Assembly: GCF_023822065.1 (NCBI RefSeq)
Contig: NZ_CP084930.1
Span: 3,054,001-3,118,000 of the forward strand
Reading direction: 5' to 3'
Origin: Sphingomonas morindae
GTDB taxonomy: Bacteria > Pseudomonadota > Alphaproteobacteria > Sphingomonadales > Sphingomonadaceae
DNA: 64,000 nt
The notes beneath the pieces were generated by a model. That model worked only from the letters and a program-made list of their open reading frames with translations, made no database searches and was not told the DNA's origin. Below, piece after piece: positions 44,870-55,071 of the stretch (the stretch's first letter is position 1; every line of letters starts with the position of its first letter). The position numbers were made by a program, and so were the translations under genes.

Positions 44870-44905
44870 GGCCCCCGGCGCGGGGGAGCAAGTGCGCCGG
44901 GAGCC
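44870..44905 (-). terminator. Terminator-like hairpin after the flagellin gene
   Basis: On the minus strand GGCTCCCGGCGC pairs with GCGCCGGGGGCC (12 bp with one G-T pair) 15 bases after the flagellin stop. No T-run is visible. Confidence 0.45.
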
Positions 44906-44920
44906 ATGCCGACCCCCAGA

Positions 44921-45835
44921 TTACTGGAGGAGCTTGAGCACGCCCTGCGAGGACTGGTTCGCCTGGGCGAGCATGGCGGTGGAGGCCTGGCTCAGGATCT
45001 GCGCCTTGGCGAGCGCGGTCGTCTCCGAGGAGAAATCCGCGTCCTGGATGCGGCTGCGCGCGTCCGACAGGTTGGTGACGTTGTTGGTGAGGTTGTTCAC
45101 CGCCGAGTTGAGCTGGCTCTGCGAGGCGCCGAGCCCGGCGCGGACGGTATTGATCGTCGTCAGCATCGAGTCGACCGTGTTCATCGTCGTCTGCGCGTTG
45201 GCGACGCCGTTGCTGCCGCTGCTGGCGCTGTTCGACACGTCGAGATTGCCGGCGGCGGCGGCCGAACCCGAAGCGGCGGCATGGGCCTTGCTCAGATCGA
45301 TCTTGCCGATCGCGATGGTGATCTGATCCTGCGAGCCCGAGCCCGAGCCGGCCTGGATGGCGACGCTGGTGCCCGCCGTCGGCGCGGTGCCGTCGGTCGT
45401 GCCGCTCGGCAGAGTGCCGACCTGGAAGAGCTGGATGCCGTTGAACTTGGTGTTCGAAAGCACGCTGCCGATCTGCGTCGTCAGCTGGCCGACTTCGGTC
45501 TGCATGTTGGCGCGGTCATTGTCGGAATAGGTGCCCGAGGCCGACTGCACCGCCAGCTCGCGGACGCGCTGCAGCATGTTGGTGACTTCGTCGAGCGCGC
45601 CGTCGGCGGTCTGGACCAGCGAGACGCCGTCATTGGCGTTGCGGATCGCCTGGTTCATGCCGGTGATCTGCGAGGTCATCGAGTTGGAGATCGCCATGCC
45701 GGCGGCGTCGTCGGCGGCGGAGTTGATCCGCTTGCCCGACGAGAGGCGGCTCATCGCGGTCTGGATGGCGGAGTTCGCCATGCGGCTGCCATTCTGGGCG
45801 CGCATCGCGGCGGTGTTGGTGTTGATCACGGTCAT
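44921..45835 (-). CDS. Flagellin
   Basis: 304 residues, short for a flagellin. The conserved N-terminal D0/D1 region ([33 protein letters not shown]) and C-terminal region ([20 protein letters not shown], ending QGVLKLLQ) are intact; the variable centre (about residues 140-210) is Ser/Gly/Ala/Thr-rich. It is the filament subunit, exported by the flagellar system. No other flagellar gene is in the window. A sigma-28-type promoter lies about 57 bases upstream and a hairpin follows. Confidence 0.93.
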   Translation of the reverse strand: MTVINTNTAAMRAQNGSRMANSAIQTAMSRLSSGKRINSAADDAAGMAISNSMTSQITGMNQAIRNANDGVSLVQTADGALDEVTNMLQRVRELAVQSASGTYSDNDRANMQTEVGQLTTQIGSVLSNTKFNGIQLFQVGTLPSGTTDGTAPTAGTSVAIQAGSGSGSQDQITIAIGKIDLSKAHAAASGSAAAAGNLDVSNSASSGSNGVANAQTTMNTVDSMLTTINTVRAGLGASQSQLNSAVNNLTNNVTNLSDARSRIQDADFSSETTALAKAQILSQASTAMLAQANQSSQGVLKLLQ

Positions 45836-45891
45836 CGCGAAATCCTCCGAGTGCCGGCCGGAGCGACAATTCCTTGCCGGCCACGATCCCG

Positions 45892-45918
45892 ATAACGGCC
45901 GCCGCGGGCGCCGCTTTA
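45892..45918 (-). promoter_or_regulatory. Sigma-28 (FliA)-type promoter of the flagellin gene
   Basis: On the minus strand TAAAG is followed after 14 bases by GCCGTTAT, close to the flagellar consensus TAAAG-N14/15-GCCGATAA. The start would lie near 45882, leaving a leader of about 45 bases. Confidence 0.6.
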
Positions 45919-46224
45919 GCCGTGCCGGCCGGAGTTTTTTCCTAAGTCTTCTTAACCTTCGCCGGCGATGATGCCGTGAAACGGGGAGGGGCCAGATGCT
46001 TTGCTCCGACGCCGCTGGCGGCCGTGTAGAGAAGAGGCCTCTCTTCGACGCGCGCGGGTCGAAGATGGTCCGTTCTGCTTTCGCCGCCGCCCGATTGTTC
46101 GCCCTGATCTTGCCCGGTCTTGCCGCCCGGGCTGGCGGCGGGCGCGATTAGTATCGCGGCGCCGATGATCGCCTGTGTACGCGACGGCATGGCGCGCTCA
46201 GCCTCGCTGGCGCCGCCGCGCAGG
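45919..46224. other. Stretch without a recognisable gene
   Basis: Between the flagellin promoter and the leuA end. Short frames of 28 codons (plus, from 46066) and 82 codons (minus, 45942-46190) exist, but neither has a convincing ribosome site or protein pattern. A small palindrome AGAGGCCTCT lies near 46035. I see nothing else. Confidence 0.5.
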
Positions 46225-46272
46225 GCCGGAGCCGGACGCGCGCGGGCCCGCTCCGCCCGCGCGCGCCTCCGG
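46225..46272 (-). terminator. Terminator-like hairpin after leuA
   Basis: GCGCGCGGGC (46238-46247) and GCCCGCGCGC (46255-46264) form a perfect 10-bp stem with a 7-base loop, extended by partly paired CCGGA/TCCGG flanks. It starts within 14 bases of the leuA stop. Confidence 0.5.
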
Positions 46273-46277
46273 CCCGC

Positions 46278-47816
<1,539 letters not shown>

Positions 47817-47871
47817 TGTCCGTCTCTCATGCGCCGCGCTGCGGCTCGGCGGGTCGTCTGGCGGTGAGAAG

Positions 47872-47925
47872 CCCTTAGGCGACAGGCGGCCCCCGGGGGA
47901 CGCGCAACTTCGTGGCGCCTAAGGG
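47872..47925 (-). promoter_or_regulatory. leuA leader RNA structure (candidate attenuator)
   Basis: CCCTTAGGCG (47916-47925) and CGCCTAAGGG (47872-47881), as read on the minus strand, form a perfect 10-bp inverted repeat with a 34-base interior. A competing stem ACGCGC/GCGCGT (47925-47930 with 47900-47905) shares its border, and CCCCCGGGGG lies inside. The leader peptide stop sits in the first arm, where a paused or released ribosome would choose between folds. No T-run follows, so the output may not be a classical terminator. Confidence 0.5.
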
Positions 47926-47966
47926 CGCGTAAGTCGCAGAAGCGAAAGGTGCAGACCTTCGGACAT
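47919..47966 (-). CDS. Leucine-rich leader peptide of leuA
   Basis: 15 codons, MSEGLHLSLLRLTRP then TAG; five of fifteen residues are leucine (positions 5, 7, 9, 10, 12), using CTT and CTG. It sits 103 bases before leuA on the same strand, its stop falling in the first arm of a perfect inverted repeat. No ribosome site precedes it; instead a -35/-10 pair places the transcript start on the A of the ATG, so it would be translated leaderless. Leu codon density and position fit attenuation control by charged tRNA-Leu. Confidence 0.6.
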   Translation of the reverse strand: MSEGLHLSLLRLTRP

Positions 47967-47972
47967 GAACGA

Positions 47973-48001
47973 ATTGTGCCGGACTTGGCCGCCGCTGTCC
48001 A
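47973..48001 (-). promoter_or_regulatory. Promoter of the leu leader/leuA transcript
   Basis: On the minus strand TGGACA (-35, five of six matches) and CACAAT (-10, four of six) are 17 bases apart. Six bases after the -10 comes the ATG of the leader peptide. The -35 overlaps the loop of the hairpin that ends the upstream epimerase gene. Confidence 0.55.
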
Positions 48002-48016
48002 CCCCTAAGCGGCGGC
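47987..48016 (-). terminator. Terminator-like hairpin after the epimerase gene
   Basis: GCCGCCGCT and AGCGGCGGC form a 9-bp perfect stem with an 11-base loop, beginning 10 bases after the epimerase stop. It separates that gene from the leu leader. Confidence 0.4.
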
Positions 48017-48026
48017 GGCCGCGTTT

Positions 48027-49028
48027 TCAGAGGCCGTGATAGTCCCGGAACCAGGCGACGAAGCGCGGAATGCCTTCGCCGATCGCGATCGTCGGGCGGT
48101 AGCCGAGATCGCGCTCGATCGCGGAAATGTCGGCGTAAGTGGCTTCGACATCGCCAGGCTGCATCGGGTGCAGCTCGCGGATCGCCGGGCGCCCGCACGC
48201 CGCCTCGATCGCGGCGATGAAATCGTCGAGCGCCTCGGCGCGGCTGTTGCCGATATTGTAGAGACGATGCGGGCCGAGGCTGCCGCCCGCCTTCTCGGTG
48301 CCGTCGTCGGCGGGCGGATGATCGAGCGCCGCGATCACGCCGGCGATGATATCGTCGATATAGGTGAAGTCGCGCCGCATCCGCCCCTGGTTGAAGACGC
48401 GGATCGGCGTGCCCGCCAGCACCGCCTGGGTGAAGAGCCAGGGCGCCATGTCGGGCCGGCCCCAGGGACCGTAGACGGTGAAGAAGCGCAGGCCGGTCTG
48501 CGGCAGGCGATAGAGATGCGCGTAGGTTTCGCTCATCAGCTCGTCGGCGCGCTTGGTCGCGGCATAGAGCGAGACGGGCCGGTCCGCCCGATCCTCGACC
48601 CGGAAGGGAAGGCTCGCATTGCCGCCATAGACCGAGGAGGACGAGGCATAGACGAGATGCGCCACGCCGCGCGCGCGCGCCAGCTCGAGCAGGTTGAGAT
48701 GGCCGACCAGATTGGCGCGGGCATAGGCGCGCGGATTTTCGATCGAGTAGCGCACGCCCGCCTGCGCGCCGAGATGGACGATGCGCTCGATCGCCACGCC
48801 GGCCAGCGCCGCCTCCAGCGCCTCGTCGTCGGCGAAATCCAGCTGCTGGAAGCGGAAGAGCGTGTCGGCGCCGGGGGTGGCAGCGATCGCCTCGAGCCGC
48901 GCCTGCTTGAGCGCGACCGGATAATAGTCGTTGAGGCTGTCGATCCCGAGCACCGCCTCGCCGCGCGCGATCAGCGCCCGGCACAGCGCCGCCCCGATAA
49001 AGCCCGCCGCACCCGTTACCAGGATCAT
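48027..49028 (-). CDS. UDP-glucuronate 4-epimerase-like NAD-dependent epimerase
   Basis: 333 residues, extended SDR. VTGAAGFIGAALC binds NAD; ASSSSVYGG and YAATKRADELM give the catalytic Ser and YxxxK; RFFTVYGPWGRPDM and RRDFTYIDDI are typical of UDP-glucuronate epimerases (CapI/LpsL group). It supplies UDP-galacturonate or a related sugar for surface polysaccharide. GGAGG lies 7 bases before the ATG at 49028, which rules against an upstream in-frame start at 49085. Confidence 0.87.
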   Translation of the reverse strand: MILVTGAAGFIGAALCRALIARGEAVLGIDSLNDYYPVALKQARLEAIAATPGADTLFRFQQLDFADDEALEAALAGVAIERIVHLGAQAGVRYSIENPRAYARANLVGHLNLLELARARGVAHLVYASSSSVYGGNASLPFRVEDRADRPVSLYAATKRADELMSETYAHLYRLPQTGLRFFTVYGPWGRPDMAPWLFTQAVLAGTPIRVFNQGRMRRDFTYIDDIIAGVIAALDHPPADDGTEKAGGSLGPHRLYNIGNSRAEALDDFIAAIEAACGRPAIRELHPMQPGDVEATYADISAIERDLGYRPTIAIGEGIPRFVAWFRDYHGL

Positions 49029-49116
49029 CGTTCGCCTCCGCTCATGCCCCGCGCGCTTCCTCGCACCGCCGCGCCGCCGCGCCAAGCCTCATGGCGCGGG
49101 AGAGCTTTCGGAGCGG

Positions 49117-50421
49117 TTACCCGCGGCGCGGCGCGGTCTCGCCGGCGAGCGCCGCGGTCAGCGCGGCATGATCCAGCGCGCCCTCCCAGCGCGACACGAT
49201 CACCGTGGCCACCGCATTGCCGATGAAGTTGGTGAGGCTGCGGCACTCGGACATGAAGCGATCGACGCCGAGGATCAGCGCCATGCCCGCCACCGGCACG
49301 CTCGGCACGATCGAGAGCGTCGCCGCCAGCGTGATGAAGCCCGCGCCCGTCACCCCCGCCGCGCCCTTGGACGAGAGCATCGCGACGCCGAGCAGCAGCA
49401 GCTGCTCGCCCAGGCTGAGATGCACATTGGTGGCCTGGGCGATGAACAGCGCCGCCAGCGTCATGTAGAGATTGGTGCCGTCGAGGTTGAAGGAATAGCC
49501 GGTGGGCACCACCAGCCCGACGATCGACTTGGGGCAGCCGGCGCGCTCCATCTTCTCGATCAGCGCGGGCAGGGCGCTTTCCGAGGAGGAGGTGCCGAGC
49601 ACCAGCAGCAGCTCGGTCTTCAGATAGGCGATCAGCTTGAGGATCGAGAACCCCGCCAGCCGCGCCACCGCGCCCAGCACGAGCAGCACGAACAGCAAGG
49701 CCGAGAGATAGAAGCAGGCGACCAGAGCGGCGAGATTGGCGAGGGTGCCGACGCCATAGGTGCCGATGGTGAAGGCCATCGCCCCGAAGGCGCCGAGCGG
49801 CGCGGCCTTCATCACGATCGCCACCAGCTTGAAGAAAACGGCCGATGCCTGCTCGAACAGCGCCAGCAGGCCGTCCCCACGCTCGCCGATCAGCGCCAGC
49901 GAGATGCCTACCAGAATGGCGAGGAACAGGGTCTGCAGGATATTGCCCTCGGTCAGCGCCGACAGCGCCGTGTCCGGGATGATGGCGGTGAGGAAGCCGG
50001 TGATGCTCGTCTCGTGCGCCTTGGCGGCGTAGCTGGCGACGCGGCTGGCATCGAGCGTGGCGGGATCGATGTCGAGCCCCGCGCCCGGCCGCACGACATT
50101 GGCCACCAGCAGCCCCAGCAGCAGCGCCAGCGTCGAGAAGAAGAGGAAATAGGCGAAGGCCTTGCCCGCCACCCGGCCGACCGAGCCGAGATCGCGCATG
50201 CCGGCGATGCCGGTGACGATGGTGAGGAAGATGACGGGCGCGATCACCATCTTCACCAGCTTGATGAAGGCATCGCCGAGCAGCTTGAGCGCCGCGCCCG
50301 CGCCGGGATCGAGCTGGCCCAGCGCGATGCCCAGAAGGATCGCCACCAGCACCTGCGCATAGAGATGCGTATACCAGCGGCCCGATTTCGGCGCGGTCGG
50401 GGCAAGCGGCTCGGCAAGCAT
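49117..50421 (-). CDS. dctA: Dicarboxylate/amino acid:cation symporter (DctA/GltP family)
   Basis: 434 residues with eight membrane helices and two re-entrant loops. [17 protein letters not shown] is the serine-rich HP1 loop; [19 protein letters not shown] the TM7 NxDGT motif; [17 protein letters not shown] the HP2 loop; [16 protein letters not shown] binds substrate. It imports C4-dicarboxylates or glutamate with protons or sodium. The ATG at 50421 begins the family's normal N-terminus, but the frame stays open for 107 further codons upstream through a DUF5818-like segment, so a longer fusion protein is possible. Confidence 0.88.
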   Translation of the reverse strand: MLAEPLAPTAPKSGRWYTHLYAQVLVAILLGIALGQLDPGAGAALKLLGDAFIKLVKMVIAPVIFLTIVTGIAGMRDLGSVGRVAGKAFAYFLFFSTLALLLGLLVANVVRPGAGLDIDPATLDASRVASYAAKAHETSITGFLTAIIPDTALSALTEGNILQTLFLAILVGISLALIGERGDGLLALFEQASAVFFKLVAIVMKAAPLGAFGAMAFTIGTYGVGTLANLAALVACFYLSALLFVLLVLGAVARLAGFSILKLIAYLKTELLLVLGTSSSESALPALIEKMERAGCPKSIVGLVVPTGYSFNLDGTNLYMTLAALFIAQATNVHLSLGEQLLLLGVAMLSSKGAAGVTGAGFITLAATLSIVPSVPVAGMALILGVDRFMSECRSLTNFIGNAVATVIVSRWEGALDHAALTAALAGETAPRRG

Positions 50422-50742
50422 GGAAGGCCTTTCATCCTCGCCCCTTACCGCGCGGTCGGCGGGGCAGGGCTCCCCCTCTATCCGCGCGCGACGCCAGCCT
50501 CGCAAGCCTTGCCGCAGTGCCGGCACCGGCCCGCCATCCACGGCCAGGATCCGGCGCACCGCGAGCAGGTTGAAATCCGCACGCTCGCCTTCCAACGTCA
50601 CGACATGGCCCATGAGCCGGCGCGCGCCGGCCAGCCCCGCCACGAACCAGAAGGCGCCCCCGGGCTGGTGCAGCACGATCTGCCGCGTCGCCGTGTCAAG
50701 GCCGATCCACCCCGTCTCGATGCGACGCGTGCCATGGGCCAT
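50422..50742 (-). other. DUF5818-like coding segment in frame with dctA
   Basis: From ATG 50742 the frame reads [14 protein letters not shown], then a GGAFWFVAG segment and [25 protein letters not shown], the small beta-barrel pattern I know as DUF5818, common in sphingomonads as a stand-alone protein of about 70 residues. Here no stop follows: about 42 codons, including rare ATA and AGG, lead straight into the dctA ATG. GGGGGGAAG lies just before ATG 50742. Either a natural fusion, or a small gene that has lost its stop. Confidence 0.5.
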
Positions 50743-50808
50743 GACTTCCCCCCTGAAGTCGGTGGCGGTACGCCCCCGCGCCGACTTCACACCTGATCCT
50801 TGGTGATC

Positions 50809-50958
50809 GGGGAGTTGGAAAACCGAACACAGCCGGTCCCTACGACCTTTAGGCTGGAGAGCCCTGGACATACGTCGCAGGCTCCCCGACCATAGGGTCA
50901 AGGATGCGCGGGCTACAACGGGCAGCCCAGCCGCTGTGTTTCGGGGTTTCCACGCCCC
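50809..50958 (+). ncRNA. Structured RNA candidate, 6S RNA-like
   Basis: About 150 bases with a long closing stem: GGGG (50809) with CCCC (50955-50958), TGGAAA (50816) with TTTCCA, CCGAA with TTCGG and CACAG with CTGTG, 20 pairs broken by small internal loops. Inside are CCCTA/TAGGG and a GGGCT/AGCCC hairpin on the 3' side. Length, closing stem, open centre and GGGTCAAGG..GGCTACA on the 3' side recall 6S RNA. Strand is not certain: the stem also forms on the minus strand, where it would be a leader of the dctA transcript. The bases from 50959 to 51141 hold no gene. Confidence 0.45.
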
Positions 50959-51141
50959 GGGCGCCGTGCGTGGCGGCGCCGCAGAGCGGTATCGACCAAG
51001 GGGCAAAGCGAGGCAAGACCATCCACGCCCGCCGCGACTACGTAGCAAGCAGGTGCTGGAAGCCAGGCCGTTCTCGCCGCACCAATAAGCCCGCCATACT
51101 CGTTGGCCGGCGTTATATGGTCGGCTAAATCGATGAGAAAA

Positions 51142-51217
<76 letters not shown>

Positions 51218-51351
51218 GTTCCGTCCTGCGATCGGTCGATCGCGTCGGGAGCGGCCGAGTAGCAGGGGGGTGGGGGGCTGTAAAGCGATTCCGGCAAGTT
51301 TTTTGCAGGCGCTCAGTCGAAGCAAAGGCGCTCGACCCAAGGGACATACGC

Positions 51352-52467
51352 TCAGCCGAAGGGCGGCCGGTAGCCGCGCTGGTCGCGATCGAGCGCGAAG
51401 AGAATGCCGATGATGATCATCACCGTCATCACCGCCGAGCTGCCATAGGAGACGAGCGGCAGCGGGATCCCCACCACGGGCGCGAGGCCCATCACCATCA
51501 TCAGGTTGATCGCGACATAGAAGAAGATGGTGGTGGAAAGGCCGGCGGCGGTGAGCCGGGCGAAGCGCGTCGGCGCGCGCAGCGCCACGCCCAGCCCCCA
51601 CCAGATCACCGAAAGGAAGCCGATGATGAGCAGCACGCCGCCCGCCAGGCCCCATTCCTCGGCCATGGTGGCGAAGACGAAGTCGGTCTGGCCCTCGGGC
51701 AGATAGTCGAGATGGCTCTGGGTGCCGTTGAGGAAGCCCTTGCCGAGCAGCCCGCCCGAGCCGATCGCGATCTTGCTCTGGGTGATGTGATAGCCGCGGC
51801 CGAGCGGGTCCATGTCCGGATCGAGGAAGATCAGGACGCGGTTGCGCTGATATTCGTGCAGCATGCTCCACGCGCCCGCGCCCAGCGGCAGCGCCGCCAG
51901 CACCGCGCCGATGAACAGGCGCAGCGGAAGCCCGGCCAGGAACATCACCGTCACGCCGCCCATCATCACCATCGTCGCCGTGCCGAGATCGGGCTGGACG
52001 AGGATCAGCGCGAAGGGCAGGCCGATCAGCGCCAGCGCCGGCCAGATCGCGTGGAAGCCGCGGATCTCGCCCGCCGGCAGGCGATCGTAGAAGCGCGCCA
52101 GCACCAGCACGATCACCGGCTTCATCAGCTCGGAGGGCTGGAGGCGGATGATGCCGAGATCCAGCCAGCGCTGGCCGCCGCCGCGCACCGCGCCGACCAG
52201 TTCGGTCAGCAGCAGCGCCACCAGCAGCACGCCATAGGCGGGCAGCGCGATCGCCTTGAGCCGCGCCTGATCGAGCCGCGACAGCGCGATGGCGAGCGCC
52301 AGCAGCACCACGAAGCGCAGGCCCTGGCCGAGCGCCCAGGGCCGCAGGCTGCCGCCGGCGGCGGAATAGAGCACCACCAGCCCGAAGCCGGTGATCGCCG
52401 TCACCGTCAGGATCACCCGCCAGGGCAAAGCGGCGAGCGGGGCGGGAATGAGCGAATTGCCGATCAT
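51352..52467 (-). CDS. rodA: Peptidoglycan glycosyltransferase RodA
   Basis: 371 residues, a SEDS protein with ten membrane helices. Typical stretches are LYSAAGGSLRPWALGQ, WLDLGIIRLQPSELMK and FLNGTQSHLDYLPEGQTDFVFA, the last in the catalytic extracellular loop 4. It polymerises lipid II for side-wall growth with PBP2. The start overlaps the mrdA stop by four bases. It is the last gene of the mreBCD-mrdA-rodA cluster. Confidence 0.93.
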   Translation of the reverse strand: MIGNSLIPAPLAALPWRVILTVTAITGFGLVVLYSAAGGSLRPWALGQGLRFVVLLALAIALSRLDQARLKAIALPAYGVLLVALLLTELVGAVRGGGQRWLDLGIIRLQPSELMKPVIVLVLARFYDRLPAGEIRGFHAIWPALALIGLPFALILVQPDLGTATMVMMGGVTVMFLAGLPLRLFIGAVLAALPLGAGAWSMLHEYQRNRVLIFLDPDMDPLGRGYHITQSKIAIGSGGLLGKGFLNGTQSHLDYLPEGQTDFVFATMAEEWGLAGGVLLIIGFLSVIWWGLGVALRAPTRFARLTAAGLSTTIFFYVAINLMMVMGLAPVVGIPLPLVSYGSSAVMTVMIIIGILFALDRDQRGYRPPFG

Positions 52468-54533
52468 TCGTCCATCGCGCCCGCATCATTGCCGCCCTGC
52501 GCGTTGGTGGGTGCCTCCTCGGGCGGCGCGACCGCGCTGGCGGTGGCGCTGGGCGCGGGATCGGCGGCATTGTCGACGCTCGCCGCCTCGGCCGCGTCGG
52601 CGACCTTCTGCGCCACCTGCTGCGCCTGCCACGCCGCCCGCTCGCGCGCCATGCGGGTGGCGATGTCGCCGCCCCAGCTCGGCTGCAGCCTCGCCAGCGT
52701 CGCCTGCGCCTTTTCGGGATCGTAGAGATAGGTGATGGCATCGCGCGCCATCTGCGCGGCGGCCGTGCCATGGCCGGCATGTTCCAGGATGATGCCGACC
52801 GCGTAGATGGGCGTGTCGACCGGCGCGAAGGCGATGAACAGGCCATGGTCGCGCGTGCGCCACGCGCCGATATCGCCGCGCACCCGCCCGGCCGCGCGAT
52901 CCGCCATGCTGATCCGCCGCACCTGCGCGCTGCCCGTCTTGCCGGCCATCGCGACATTGGCGAGCGGCAGGCGGGCGCTGTTGGCGGTGCCGCCAGGCCC
53001 GACCACCCGGCCCATCGCGGCGCGGATGATCGCCAGATGCTCGGGCGCGACGGCGAGCGGCTCGGCCGGCTGGTCCGTGGTGCGGTGGACGAGGCGAGGC
53101 ACCAGCACGCGCCCGCTCGCCAGCCGCGACGCCATCACCGCCAGCTGGAGCGGGTTGACCAGCGTATAGCCCTGGCCGATCGAGCTGTTCAGCGTGTCCG
53201 ACACGGTCCAGCTTTTGTGGTAGCGGCGCATCTTCCAATCGGGATCGGGCACCGTGCCGTAGCGCTGCGAGGTGACCGGCAGCGGGAAGCTCTGCCCCAG
53301 GCCCAGCGTCCGCGCGGTGGCGGCGATCCGCGGCGTGCCGACGCGGCGCGCCATCTCGTAGAAATAGACGTCGCAGCTCTGCTGGATCGCGCGGTGCATG
53401 TCGATCGCGCCATGGCCGCGATGCTGCCAGCAGTGGAAGAAGCTGTTGCCGACGCGGTAGCGCCCCGTGCACAGCACATGATCGTCGGGCGAGACCCCGG
53501 CCTCCAGCAGCGCCAGCGCGTTCATCGGCTTCACCGTCGATCCCGGCGGATACAGCCCCTGCAGCGTCTTGTTCAGCAGCGGGAGATGATCGTTGGCGGA
53601 CAGCATGTTCCATTCGTCATGGCTGATCCCGCGCGAGAAGCTGTTGGGATCGAAGGCGGGCATCGCCACCATCGCGAGAATGTCGCCATTGCGCGCGTCG
53701 ATCACCACCGCCGAGCCCGATTCGGTGCCCATGCGCTCGGCCAGATAGGATTGCAGCCCGGCATCGATGGTGAGGTGGAGCGTGTTACCCGGCACCTCGG
53801 CCTGGGTGGTCAGCTCGCGCACCAGCTTGCCGCGCGCCGTCACCTCCGATCGCTTAGCGCCGGGCTTGCCGCGCACATAGGCGTCGAACACCTTCTCGAG
53901 GCCCTGCTTGCCGACCTTGAAGCCGGGCGTGATCAGCAGCGGATCATGCGCCTTCTTGTAATCCTCGGCCGAGGCGGCGCCGACATAGCCGCACAGATGC
54001 GCCACCGCCGCCCCGGCGGGGTAGAAGCGCGAAAAGCCGCGCGCCGGCATCACGCCCGGCAGGTCCGGCAGGCGCAGATTGACCTGGGCGAAGCGCTCGA
54101 AATCCAGATCCTCGATCACCGCCACCGGCTGGAAGCCCGCCGCCTTGGCGAGCATCTCGTGCAACCGGTCCAGATCATCGGGGGTGAGGCGCAGGATCTG
54201 CGTGAGCAGCGCGATTTCGGCATCCTTGTCGCGCATCAGATCGGGGATGAGATCGACCCGGAAATCGGAGCGGTTGACCGCGATCGGCTTGCCCGAGCGA
54301 TCGACGATCCAGCCCCGGCGCGGCGGAATCAGCGTGGAGCGGGCGCGATTGCTCTCGGCCAGCGCGGTGAAGCGATCATGCTCGGCCACCGCTAGCCAGC
54401 CCATGCGCGCCGCCAGCATCAGGCCCACCGCGCCCTGCGCCGCGCCGAGCACCAGCGTGCGGCGGGCGAAGGTGAAACTCTGCTGCGCCTCGGTGACGAG
54501 GCGACGGGGCGGGCGATGCGCGCCGATCTTCAT
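52464..54533 (-). CDS. mrdA: Penicillin-binding protein 2
   Basis: 689 residues. A single N-terminal membrane helix (about 28-48), a pedestal domain, and a transpeptidase domain with PPGSTVKPM (active Ser near residue 330), SSIGQG (SxN-like) and KTGSAQV (about 529). The C-terminus carries about 60 Ala-rich residues beyond the fold. It cross-links side-wall peptidoglycan as partner of RodA. It follows mreD after four bases and overlaps rodA. Confidence 0.93.
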   Translation of the reverse strand: MKIGAHRPPRRLVTEAQQSFTFARRTLVLGAAQGAVGLMLAARMGWLAVAEHDRFTALAESNRARSTLIPPRRGWIVDRSGKPIAVNRSDFRVDLIPDLMRDKDAEIALLTQILRLTPDDLDRLHEMLAKAAGFQPVAVIEDLDFERFAQVNLRLPDLPGVMPARGFSRFYPAGAAVAHLCGYVGAASAEDYKKAHDPLLITPGFKVGKQGLEKVFDAYVRGKPGAKRSEVTARGKLVRELTTQAEVPGNTLHLTIDAGLQSYLAERMGTESGSAVVIDARNGDILAMVAMPAFDPNSFSRGISHDEWNMLSANDHLPLLNKTLQGLYPPGSTVKPMNALALLEAGVSPDDHVLCTGRYRVGNSFFHCWQHRGHGAIDMHRAIQQSCDVYFYEMARRVGTPRIAATARTLGLGQSFPLPVTSQRYGTVPDPDWKMRRYHKSWTVSDTLNSSIGQGYTLVNPLQLAVMASRLASGRVLVPRLVHRTTDQPAEPLAVAPEHLAIIRAAMGRVVGPGGTANSARLPLANVAMAGKTGSAQVRRISMADRAAGRVRGDIGAWRTRDHGLFIAFAPVDTPIYAVGIILEHAGHGTAAAQMARDAITYLYDPEKAQATLARLQPSWGGDIATRMARERAAWQAQQVAQKVADAAEAASVDNAADPAPSATASAVAPPEEAPTNAQGGNDAGAMDE

Positions 54534-54537
54534 GGCG

Positions 54538-55071
54538 TCAGTCCTGCGCGCGAATCTTGCCGAAGGCCAGCCGCCAGCGATCGAGCAGCACGCAGAGCCG
54601 GCTCACCATGGGGAAGCAGAGGATGCTGGCGACGATCTGCGGCGCCAGCAGCAGGATCGGCGTGGCGCCGCCGGTCCAGCGGGCGATCGCCCAGCCAAGC
54701 AGGATCGTCGCCGCGATCAGCCCGGCGGCGAGCAGCCATTCCTGCCAATAGTCGCGCCACAGCAGCCGTCCTTCCACCGCTTCGATCGCCAGCAGGCACA
54801 GGGTCCAGCCGACCATCCCGGTGCCGAGTGTCTGGCCGGTGATGAGATCATCGGCAAGGCCGAGCGGCAGCGCCACCCAGGGCGCCCAGATTTCGGGACG
54901 GAGCAGCCGCCAGGCGAGCAGCATCAGAAGCCCCAGCGGCGGCCAGGAGGGGGAGAGGGCGACGACCGGGAGCAGCGCCGTCGCCGAGCCGAGCAGCGTG
55001 GTGAGCGCCGGCACCGCGCGCGCGCGGAAATCGAGTCGACGCTCGCCCGATCGTCCCACCGGCCCCAGCAT
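54538..55071 (-). CDS. mreD: Rod shape-determining protein MreD
   Basis: 177 residues, five to six hydrophobic helices. RPEIWAPWVALPLGLADDLITGQTLGTGMVGW is the conserved centre of MreD. It belongs to the elongasome membrane complex with MreC, PBP2 and RodA. It shares one base with mreC. Identity is secure mainly from the central motif and gene order. Confidence 0.87.
   Translation of the reverse strand: MLGPVGRSGERRLDFRARAVPALTTLLGSATALLPVVALSPSWPPLGLLMLLAWRLLRPEIWAPWVALPLGLADDLITGQTLGTGMVGWTLCLLAIEAVEGRLLWRDYWQEWLLAAGLIAATILLGWAIARWTGGATPILLLAPQIVASILCFPMVSRLCVLLDRWRLAFGKIRAQD

Noticed and set aside
45942-46190. 82-codon frame on the minus strand between leuA and the flagellin gene
   Set aside because: No ribosome site and no recognisable protein pattern; probably chance in a gene-free stretch.
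50904-51128. 74-codon plus-strand frame beside tRNA-Lys
   Set aside because: It overlaps the structured RNA candidate, has Arg/Pro-rich composition and no ribosome site.
50790-51128. tmRNA or RNase P RNA in the dctA-tRNA-Lys gap
   Set aside because: No tag-peptide frame of the alphaproteobacterial type and none of the conserved RNase P core sequences were found.
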